Below are positions 1 through 3,188 of a stretch of DNA of 5,133 nt, one piece after another; position 1 is the first letter of the stretch, and each line of letters starts with the position of its first letter. Source of the stretch: Planctomycetota bacterium (GTDB lineage: Bacteria; Planctomycetota; Planctomycetia; Pirellulales; Pirellulaceae); NCBI GenBank assembly GCA_024277285.1, contig JAJRVM010000036.1, positions 1-5,133 on the forward strand. The letters run 5' to 3'. The notes beneath the pieces are model-generated. The model saw only the letters and a program-made list of their open reading frames with translations. It was not told the origin of the DNA and ran no database searches. A program made the translations under genes and the position numbers.

Positions 1-770
1 CTGGGCGTCGGCATCATTCAGCTGCAGGCGAGACGTTGACGCGTCCAGCTTGGGGATATGGTCTTCGACTTTCGGAAAACGTCCCTCGGTGTCACTTGCC
101 AGGCAGATCGTCCAGGGACCGATCCGGAAATTAATCCATTTTCCCCCTTGCCAACCTGAACCGCGTGATCCCGTGGCAGGTCCTTGCACTCAAATACGGT
201 CGTGTGCGGAATCAACAGCTCCTCGTCCCAGGGGAACGCAAAGCCGCGCTGGACAAGCAGCTGCCGGCCATCGGTGGCCACAATGTTACCTGCCTCGCCG
301 CGCAGCTGGATCTTGTTGGTAGCATAGCGCGTCGATTCGCTGTCGGCGGTTGCCATGGCATCGGCAAGAGCGGCGATCAACCGTGGCTGGTTTTCTGCTT
401 CGATGGTCTGGTCCCTGGGAAACGCCGGGAAAGCACCTGCCTCCAGCCAGTCGCACTGAACCAGTTGTGGCACGCCGTCATCGGTCCAGCGGACGGTAAC
501 CTGGTTGTCATGGCGTTCGAGGGTTACTTCGTCCTCTCGCCGCCCTTCGCACTGGGCCAGCACATCGAGCGGGATCGTAATTTCTTCCGGTGGCAAATCA
601 CCTTCGATGTGGTATTCGGCCGCCGCTCCGGACCATGTGGCCCGGATGTGCAGTCCTTCGGGACCGGTACGAAAGCAGACGACGGGTGCTGGACGCCGTG
701 CCGTGACGTTGAGCGTACGTTTGAAGATGGCCCGCACTTGGCGGGCCAGCAAACGAGTAATCGTGATCAA
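1..770 (-). CDS. DnaN-like DNA polymerase III beta (sliding clamp) protein, partial, with a frame break
   Basis: Sliding clamps encircle DNA and tether the replicative polymerase and repair factors. The chosen start is a TTG at 768-770, preceded seven bases upstream by AAGGAG. Residues 1 to about 118 look like clamp domain 1, including ITIPLDVLAQCEG near residue 64. Domain 2 follows, with ESTRYATNKIQLRG (about 145-158) and ATDGRQLLV (about 165-173), matching the clamp pattern of a small hydrophobic strand followed by ATDG-R-L-V. The frame then breaks at a run of five G (143-147). The original frame would stop at 18-20, but the -1 frame continues with RIGPWTICLASDTEGRFPKV, which resembles the end of clamp domain 2 and stays open to the window edge. 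The sequence is divergent from chromosomal DnaN, so an element-borne clamp paralogue is likely. The break may be a mutation, a sequencing error or programmed frameshifting. Confidence 0.72.
143..147 (-). other. Frame break at G-run in the clamp-like gene
   Basis: On the minus strand the sequence reads AAG GGG GAA AAT in the upstream frame. Recognisable clamp sequence continues only in the -1 frame (GGG GGA AAA TGG ATT). One extra G in the run would restore a single reading frame. It does not form a classical XXXYYYZ tandem slippery heptamer, although a GGG codon can re-pair one base back. Confidence 0.7.
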
Positions 771-777
771 TGGTTGG

Positions 778-783
778 CTCCTT
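778..783 (-). promoter_or_regulatory. Ribosome binding site of the clamp-like gene
   Basis: AAGGAG on the minus strand lies seven bases before the TTG at 770. It decides the start, since the open frame runs on upstream for 64 codons of Arg/Ser-rich sequence that does not look like protein. Confidence 0.65.
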
Positions 784-1094
784 GTCGTTGGTGAGCGGTG
801 AAAGAAACGGTGGGGTCCAGCCGTGTGGCCCTTGGACCTGTGCGATGGGATTCCAAGCGCGTCACGGTGCCGGGTGCGCGACCGGGGCGCCGTTGCTGCC
901 GAACTCGGTAGTCGATTGCAGTGTGAACACGATCGAGATTTTTTCGATTTCCCGTGAACCAATCCAGATTGGCGGCGTCTACACCTTTACCAGCGCGAGA
1001 AGGCCGTTCGCATCGACGAAGAATCGTCAACACTGAAAGAACCGGAACAATGACTTCCATACGGCTGAGTACCAAACGAGATTCGAGATGCTTA
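784..1094. other. Intergenic leader region without a supported gene
   Basis: This stretch separates the leftward clamp-like gene from the rightward tRNA array, so it should contain promoters for one or both. Open frames on both strands are short, lack good ribosome binding sites and have no recognisable protein character. I could not identify a convincing -35/-10 pair. Confidence 0.4.
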
Positions 1095-1129
1095 GGGAGC
1101 TTCGCTTATGAACAAGCGAATACGCTCCC
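1095..1129 (+). other. Strong imperfect hairpin upstream of the array
   Basis: Two stacked inverted arms: GGGAGC plus TTCGCTT (1095-1107) pair with AAGCGAA (1114-1120) and GCTCCC (1124-1129). The loop is ATGAAC and there is a 3-base bulge (TAC). This gives 13 pairs. There is no U-tract, so it is not an intrinsic terminator by itself. It could be a leader RNA structure, a dispersed repeat or a protein binding site. Confidence 0.6.
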
Positions 1130-1166
1130 CTCGCATCCGTTGCGTTTGTGACACTCTACTGTAGTC

Positions 1167-1181
1167 TTGCGAATCACGCAA
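1167..1181 (+). other. Small hairpin abutting the terminator
   Basis: TTGCG (1167-1171) and CGCAA (1177-1181) form a perfect 5-bp stem around AATCA. Its 3' arm overlaps the first bases of the terminator stem, so the two structures are mutually exclusive at their junction. Confidence 0.35.
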
Positions 1182-1214
1182 AGCCCGGTGTCACCGCGAC
1201 ATCGGGCTTTTTTT
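1180..1214 (+). terminator. Intrinsic (Rho-independent) terminator
   Basis: AAAGCCCGGTGTC (1180-1192) pairs with GACATCGGGCTTT (1198-1210) over 13 positions, with one G-T pair and a 5-base loop, followed directly by a T-run to 1214. This is a textbook plus-strand terminator. It ends 38 bases before the first tRNA, so it must terminate a short upstream transcript or act as a leader terminator for the array. Confidence 0.85.
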
Positions 1215-1252
1215 GTGCCGCGTGAAGAAACACGGATCCAACGACACAACAC

Positions 1253-1343
1253 GGACTGGTAGCTGAGACGCGGGCACCGCCCGAAGGGTGGTCGGCACCT
1301 GCCTGAAGAGCAGGAGACGAGGATTCGAGCGTCTCCCAGTCCA
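1253..1343 (+). tRNA. tRNA-Phe(GAA) with enlarged D-loop
   Basis: Acceptor GGACTGG/CCAGTCC is perfect. The D-stem GCTG (1262-1265) pairs with CGGC (1293-1296), leaving a D-loop of about 27 bases instead of 8-11. The anticodon stem CCTGC/GCAGG is perfect around CTGAAGA, with anticodon GAA at 1305-1307 and U33 present. The T-loop TTCGAGC is normal but the closing 53-61 pair is A-G. Length is 91, about 15 over usual. The extra sequence is a hairpin (1276-1292) shared with two other tRNAs here. CT follows the 3' end. Confidence 0.8.
1270..1296 (+). repeat. tRNA-inserted hairpin, copy 1 (in Phe D-loop)
   Basis: ACCGC (1276-1280) pairs with GTGGT (1288-1292), including one G-T pair, around loop CCGAAGG. 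It is flanked by CGGGC on the left and CGGC on the right. Over 26 bases (1271-1296) it matches copy 3 at 23 positions. The inner C-G pair here is A-T in copy 3. The loop carries GAA in anticodon position but with C in place of U33. Confidence 0.72.
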
Positions 1344-1381
1344 CTCCGTGAAAGGTACGCGCATACAGCAACAAACAACAC

Positions 1382-1467
1382 CGCTCGTTCGTCCATCGGC
1401 GCGAGATACTCGCCCAAGAAGCAAACACGGCAAGGCGGAGAGATGGGTTCAACTCCCATACGGGCTT
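1382..1467 (+). tRNA. Degenerate tRNA-Glu-like unit with expanded anticodon loop
   Basis: The 5' part (CGCTCGT then TCGTCCATCGG) resembles the intact tRNA-Glu further along the array. The acceptor pairs 6 of 7 with ACGGGCT; the first pair is C-T. The T-arm ATGGG/TTCAACT/CCCAT is perfect. The anticodon stem CTCGCC (1409-1414) pairs with GGCG-GAG (1434-1440) with one bulge, but the loop is 19 bases, contains no T and shows no TTC. It is probably a pseudo-tRNA, or carries a loop insertion. CT follows. Confidence 0.55.
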
Positions 1468-1474
1468 CTGACAT

Positions 1475-1576
1475 CAGAACGTAGCGAAGTCTGGTTATCG
1501 CGCCAGTTCGGGGAACTGGAGATCGTCGGTTTGGGCACCGATCGGCCATCGGCCGGATTGGTCGCGACCGTCCTGA
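1475..1576 (+). tRNA. tRNA-Pro(GGG) with hairpin inserted in the T-loop
   Basis: The D-stem GCG/CGC and anticodon stem CCAGT/ACTGG are intact. The loop TCGGGGA has anticodon GGG at 1510-1512, with C rather than U at position 33. The T-stem GTCGG (1525-1529) pairs 4 of 5 with GCGAC (1564-1568), but the T-loop is 34 bases instead of 7. The acceptor CAGAACG/CGTCCTG pairs 5 of 7. The unit is 102 bases; removing about 27 gives a normal 75. CT follows A73, as in other members. Likely non-functional unless the insertion is removed. Confidence 0.62.
1532..1565 (+). repeat. tRNA-inserted hairpin, copy 2 (in Pro T-loop)
   Basis: It shares GGGCACCGA (1533-1541) and ATTGGTCG (1557-1564) exactly with copy 3, but has a longer centre. 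The stem is ACCGA/TTGGT, then a bulged A, then TCGGCC/GGCCGG around loop ATC, giving 11 pairs. It interrupts the Pro T-loop, whereas copies 1 and 3 sit in D-loops. Confidence 0.7.
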
Positions 1577-1580
1577 CTCA

Positions 1581-1595
1581 TCTTTCAGCGAAAGA
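1581..1595 (+). other. Spacer hairpin before tRNA-Asn
   Basis: TCTTTC and GAAAGA form a perfect 6-bp stem with loop AGC. It lies in the spacer between tRNA-Pro and tRNA-Asn, eight bases before the Asn acceptor. It could assist processing or simply separate folds. Confidence 0.4.
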
Positions 1596-1602
1596 TAACC
1601 AT

Positions 1603-1674
1603 TCCGGTGTGGCCAAACGGTAAGGCAGCCGCCTGTTAAGCGGATGAGTGCAGGTTCGATTCCCGCCACCGGAG
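1603..1674 (+). tRNA. tRNA-Asn(GTT)
   Basis: Acceptor TCCGGTG/CACCGGA is perfect, with G73. The D-stem is GCC/GGC and the D-loop contains CGG. The loop CTGTTAA gives anticodon GTT at 1635-1637; the anticodon stem pairs 4 of 5. The T-arm GCAGG/TTCGATT/CCCGC has one A-C mismatch. Length 72. CT follows, with no encoded CCA. One of the better preserved units. Confidence 0.92.
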
Positions 1675-1685
1675 CTTACGAAGAC

Positions 1686-1773
1686 GGAAGGGCAAGCCAA
1701 TTGGTGATGGCAGCCGCCTCGAAAACGGTCGAGCATTAACACTGCCTTGCGAGTTCAACTCTCGCTCCTTCCG
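1686..1773 (+). tRNA. tRNA-Ser(CGA), long variable arm
   Basis: Acceptor GGAAGGG/TCCTTCC pairs fully with one G-T. The D-stem is GCC/GGC. Loop CTCGAAA gives anticodon CGA at 1720-1722, with an anticodon stem of 4 of 5 pairs. A 19-base variable region (1730-1748) is consistent with class II Ser tRNAs, although its own stem is weak (GCA/TGC). The T-arm GCGAG/CTCGC is perfect. CT follows G73. Confidence 0.88.
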
Positions 1774-1782
1774 CTAGGAATT

Positions 1783-1854
1783 GCGTGCGTAGTTCAATGG
1801 CAGAATGTCTGGCTTCCAACCAGAGGACGATGGGTTCGATTCCCTCCGCTCGCA
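1783..1854 (+). tRNA. tRNA-Gly(TCC)
   Basis: Acceptor GCGTGCG/CGCTCGC has one T-T mismatch. The anticodon stem TCTGG/CCAGA is perfect around CTTCCAA, with anticodon TCC at 1815-1817. The T-loop TTCGATT is normal; the T-stem fits best as GA(T)GGG/CCCTC with a bulged T. Length 72, A73, followed by CT. It appears to be the relative from which the fragment at 1934-1987 arose. Confidence 0.9.
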
Positions 1855-1855
1855 C

Positions 1856-1924
1856 TCCCCGACTGCTGGTGCGGCAGTGCGGCTTTGAACCGCGCTTGTC
1901 AGCGTTCGATTCGCTGGCGGGGCG
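1856..1924 (+). tRNA. tRNA-Gln(TTG), partly degenerate
   Basis: The anticodon stem TGCGG/CCGCG pairs fully (one T-G) around CTTTGAA, anticodon TTG at 1885-1887. The T-arm CAGCG/TTCGATT/CGCTG is perfect. The acceptor TCCCCGA/GCGGGGC pairs 5 of 7. The D-arm CTGC/GCAG follows the acceptor with no 8-9 linker. Length is only 69, and CT follows G73. Functional status is doubtful. Confidence 0.75.
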
Positions 1925-1933
1925 CTGATTGAT

Positions 1934-1987
1934 CCGCACATAGCAACTGTTGGTAGTCGCGTCTGGCTTCAACTCCCTCCGTTCCTA
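1934..1987 (+). pseudogene. Deleted tRNA fragment, Gly-like
   Basis: GTCTGGCTTC followed by CTCCCTCCG-TTC matches tRNA-Gly(TCC), but the sequence between the anticodon loop and the T-loop is missing. This is as if TTC in the anticodon loop had recombined with TTC of the T-loop. A D-arm-like ACT/AGT around GTTGGT remains. The acceptor pairs poorly, and CT still follows the expected 3' base (A1987). It cannot form an anticodon arm. Confidence 0.6.
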
Positions 1988-1991
1988 CTTT

Positions 1992-2060
1992 GCACCCAAC
2001 ACGGGATGTGTCGCTTTCCCTGCGAAGGAAGGATGGCTAGTTCGACTCTAGCTGGGTGTA
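1992..2060 (+). tRNA. tRNA-Arg(GCG), reduced D-arm
   Basis: Acceptor GCACCCA/TGGGTGT pairs fully (first pair G-T). The D-arm is ACAC/GTGT with a 5-base loop GGGAT and follows the acceptor without the usual 8-9 linker. The anticodon stem TTTCC/GGAAG encloses CTGCGAA, anticodon GCG at 2022-2024. The T-arm GCTAG/CTAGC is perfect. Length 69, CT follows A73. Bacteria normally read CGC and CGU with an ACG tRNA edited to inosine, so a GCG anticodon is unusual. Confidence 0.83.
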
Positions 2061-2061
2061 C

Positions 2062-2080
2062 TTCGACGCCACAAGTCGAA
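2062..2080 (+). other. Spacer hairpin
   Basis: TTCGAC (2062-2067) and GTCGAA (2075-2080) form a perfect 6-bp stem with a 7-base loop between the two Arg tRNAs. Possible processing signal; no other support. Confidence 0.35.
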
Positions 2081-2087
2081 ACAACTT

Positions 2088-2156
2088 GGCCTGCCCACGG
2101 GAAGTGGTCCCGTGACTTCGAATCACGGGTGTAAGGTTCGACTCCTTAGCGGGCCA
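2088..2156 (+). tRNA. tRNA-Arg(TCG), reduced D-arm
   Basis: Acceptor GGCCTGC/GCGGGCC pairs fully with one T-G. The D-arm CCAC/GTGG has a 5-base loop GGGAA and no 8-9 linker, the same plan as the preceding Arg tRNA. The anticodon stem CGTGA/TCACG can extend to 7 pairs (CCCGTGA/TCACGGG) around CTTCGAA, anticodon TCG at 2118-2120. The T-arm TAAGG/CCTTA is perfect. Length 69, CT follows A73. Confidence 0.87.
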
Positions 2157-2175
2157 CTTGACGACGACAACAGAC

Positions 2176-2249
2176 GGCACGGTACGCGAATCGGCACAGC
2201 GGCGAAGCTTAAACCTTCGTGTTTGCGGGTTCGACTCCCGCCCGTGCTA
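2176..2249 (+). tRNA. tRNA-Leu(TAA) with short variable loop
   Basis: Acceptor GGCACGG/CCGTGCT pairs fully (one G-T). The D-stem CGC/GCG encloses GAATCGGCACA, which resembles the Leu D-loop. The anticodon stem CGAAG/CTTCG is perfect around CTTAAAC, anticodon TAA at 2210-2212. The T-arm GCGGG/CCCGC is perfect. The variable loop is about 5 bases, whereas bacterial Leu tRNAs are class II with a long arm. CT follows A73. Confidence 0.86.
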
Positions 2250-2276
2250 CTGGAAACACAAATGAGGAACACCCGC

Positions 2277-2347
2277 GGCTCGTTCGTCTATCGGTAGGAC
2301 GCCAGCCTTTCACGCTGGAAAGATGAGTTCGATTCTCATACGGGTCA
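2277..2347 (+). tRNA. tRNA-Glu(TTC)
   Basis: Acceptor GGCTCGT/ACGGGTC pairs fully with two G-T pairs. The D-stem GTC/GAC, anticodon stem CCAGC/GCTGG and T-stem ATGAG/CTCAT are all intact. Loop CTTTCAC gives anticodon TTC at 2309-2311. Length 71, A73, followed by CT. It is the intact counterpart of the broken unit at 1382-1467. Confidence 0.93.
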
Positions 2348-2364
2348 CTTAACCAAACAAGCAA

Positions 2365-2445
2365 GGGTCGGCGAGCATGGGCGAGCATAGCTGGCTGTAA
2401 ACCAGTGGTCTTCGGACTGTGGCGGTTCGACTCCGTCCCGACCCA
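2365..2445 (+). tRNA. tRNA-Tyr(GTA), long variable arm
   Basis: Acceptor GGGTCGG/CCGACCC is perfect. Loop CTGTAAA gives anticodon GTA at 2397-2399. The variable arm forms GGTC/GACT around TTCG, as expected for class II Tyr. The T-stem GGCGG/CCGTC has one G-T pair. The D-arm is odd: it contains an 8-base direct repeat GCGAGCAT (2371-2378 and 2381-2388) and pairs weakly. A73, CT follows. Confidence 0.88.
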
Positions 2446-2450
2446 CTCAT

Positions 2451-2552
2451 CGCGAAGTGGTGGAATTGGCGGGCACCGACCGAAGATTGGTCGGCGCAAC
2501 GTTCAGAATGTCGTGCCCACGAGGCGCAGGAGTTCGACGCTCCTCTTCGCGA
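2451..2552 (+). tRNA. tRNA-Leu(CAG) with hairpin inserted beside the D-arm
   Basis: Acceptor CGCGAAG/CTTCGCG and T-arm AGGAG/CTCCT are perfect. TGGTGGAATTGGC is a typical Leu D-arm start. Loop TTCAGAA gives anticodon CAG at 2504-2506, with U33; the anticodon stem CAACG/TGTCG has one A-C mismatch. A 14-base variable arm (2514-2527) with a GCC/GGC stem fits class II. Length is 102, about 17-19 over usual. The excess is the hairpin at 2475-2491, which lies between the D-loop and the anticodon arm. CT follows A73. Confidence 0.8.
2470..2495 (+). repeat. tRNA-inserted hairpin, copy 3 (in Leu D-arm)
   Basis: ACCGA (2475-2479) pairs with TTGGT (2487-2491) around CCGAAGA. It matches copy 1 at 23 of 26 positions. 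Two of the three differences are the two sides of one base pair (C-G in Phe, A-T here), so the fold is preserved. An alternative stem, CGACC/GGTCG, is also possible in this copy only. Confidence 0.72.
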
Positions 2553-2563
2553 CTCGTTGATAC

Positions 2564-2631
2564 TGCAGGCCAGTTGGTACTGAGCTGACTTTCATACGGT
2601 CGGTCACCCGGTTCGATTCCGGGGCTTGCAA
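2564..2631 (+). tRNA. tRNA with CAT anticodon (elongator Met or Ile2)
   Basis: Acceptor TGCAGGC/GCTTGCA pairs fully with one G-T. The D-arm CAG/CTG has a 6-base loop TTGGTA and no 8-9 linker. The anticodon stem TGACT/GGTCG has T-G at both ends and encloses TTCATAC, anticodon CAT at 2593-2595. The T-arm CCCGG/CCGGG is perfect. Length 68, CT follows A73. A CAT tRNA could be Met or, after lysidine modification, Ile; the sequence does not decide. Confidence 0.82.
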
Positions 2632-2633
2632 CT

Positions 2634-2706
2634 CGCGGGTCGAGCCAGAGTTCCGCGTGGCCTCATGAGCCGCGCTTTTCGGGTGCAACTCCCGGACCCG
2701 CCACCA
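2634..2706 (+). tRNA. Initiator-like tRNA-Met(CAT) with encoded CCA
   Basis: The acceptor CGCGGGT/ACCCGCC pairs at positions 2-7, but 1-72 is a C-C mismatch. An unpaired 1-72 is a hallmark of bacterial initiator tRNA. Loop CTCATGA gives anticodon CAT at 2664-2666 on a GTGGC/GCCGC stem, which lacks the three consecutive G-C pairs of classical initiators. The T-loop is TGCAACT (G at 55). The D-arm is weak. A73 at 2703 is followed by encoded CCA, unlike nearly all neighbours. Confidence 0.75.
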
Positions 2707-2713
2707 ACAACTC

Positions 2714-2789
2714 GATCGAGTACGCAAACTGGCAAAGCGATCAGGTCGAGAGCCTGATGAATTTGTGGGTTCGACTCCCACCTCGATCA
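2714..2789 (+). tRNA. tRNA-Leu(GAG) with short variable loop
   Basis: Acceptor GATCGAG/CTCGATC, D-stem CGC/GCG, anticodon stem TCAGG/CCTGA and T-stem GTGGG/CCCAC are all perfect. The loop TCGAGAG gives anticodon GAG at 2748-2750, with C at 33 instead of U. The variable loop is 7 bases, not the long arm expected for Leu. Length 76, CT follows A73. Confidence 0.83.
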
Positions 2790-2797
2790 CTTGAACT

Positions 2798-2870
2798 GAT
2801 CCCGTGGTCCAAAGGCGAAGACGCCTGCGTGACATGCAGGAAAGTGCTGGTTCGAGTCCAGCCGGGATCA
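2798..2870 (+). tRNA. tRNA-Val(GAC)
   Basis: Acceptor GATCCCG/CGGGATC, D-stem GTC/GAC, anticodon stem CCTGC/GCAGG and T-stem GCTGG/CCAGC are perfect. The loop GTGACAT gives anticodon GAC at 2831-2833. Length 73, CT follows A73. The anticodon arm differs from that of the next tRNA (Thr-GGT) only in anticodon bases 35-36. Confidence 0.92.
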
Positions 2871-2884
2871 CTCAGAGACGAAAC

Positions 2885-2955
2885 GGTCTGTAGGTGTTTC
2901 GGCAGCACACCTGCGTGGTATGCAGGAAGACCGGGTTCAATTCCCGGACAGACCT
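2885..2955 (+). tRNA. tRNA-Thr(GGT)
   Basis: Acceptor GGTCTGT/ACAGACC, D-stem GTG/CAC, anticodon stem CCTGC/GCAGG and T-stem CCGGG/CCCGG are perfect. The loop GTGGTAT gives anticodon GGT at 2917-2919. Length 71, T73, CT follows. It shares the whole anticodon stem with Val and Phe in this array. Confidence 0.92.
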
Positions 2956-2971
2956 CTCAATCAAACAATAC

Positions 2972-3042
2972 GGGCTGCTGGTCCAATGGGAAGACACCTG
3001 ATTTGCACTCAGGTAATCGGGGTTCGATTCCCCGGCGGTCCA
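2972..3042 (+). tRNA. tRNA-Ala(TGC)
   Basis: Acceptor GGGCTGC/GCGGTCC pairs fully with two G-T pairs. The D-stem GTC/GAC, anticodon stem CCTGA/TCAGG and T-stem CGGGG/CCCCG are perfect. The loop TTTGCAC gives anticodon TGC at 3004-3006. Length 71, A73, CT follows. The usual G3-U70 identity pair of alanine tRNAs is present as the third acceptor pair. Confidence 0.93.
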
Positions 3043-3053
3043 CTCAGTGAGTC

Positions 3054-3140
3054 GGAGTGATGGTCCAACGGGAAGACACCGCCATGGCATGGCGGCCCTG
3101 TCTTCTGGATACGCGGCGAGTTCGATTCTCGGTCACTCCA
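3054..3140 (+). tRNA. tRNA-Ala(GGC)-like unit with expanded variable loop
   Basis: Acceptor GGAGTGA/TCACTCC is perfect, but it lacks a G3-U70 pair. The D-stem GTC/GAC and anticodon stem CCGCC/GGCGG are intact around ATGGCAT, anticodon GGC at 3086-3088. The T-stem pairs 4 of 5. The variable region (3096-3115) is 20 bases instead of about 5. Within it TGTCTTC (3099-3105) is complementary to GAAGACA (3072-3078), so the anticodon stem could extend by 7 pairs with a CCC bulge, at the cost of the D-arm. Length 87. CT follows A73. Confidence 0.72.
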
Positions 3141-3188
3141 CTGAAACACGACATATGGAAGGTAGCCAGATACTGGTTCGCTGGGTCT
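3141..3188 (+). other. Spacer with small palindromes, possible tRNA remnant
   Basis: The sequence contains GGTTCG flanked by CCAG and CTGG, faintly like a T-arm, but no acceptor or anticodon arm can be built. I see no functional unit here. Confidence 0.25.

Noticed and set aside
1050..1151. 33-codon plus-strand open frame ending shortly before the terminator at 1180-1214, possibly a leader peptide
   Set aside because: There is only a weak upstream purine stretch, it spans a strong hairpin, and the peptide has no run of regulatory codons.
1281..1287. Reading the first GAA loop of the Phe unit as the true anticodon of a long-variable-arm tRNA
   Set aside because: That loop lacks U33 and leaves no D-stem partner; the second loop CTGAAGA has U33, a perfect stem, and puts CGGC in place for the D-stem.
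1276..2495. Inserted hairpins as group I introns
   Set aside because: At under 35 bases they are far too short, and they sit in D- and T-loops, not at the anticodon position used by bacterial tRNA-Leu group I introns.
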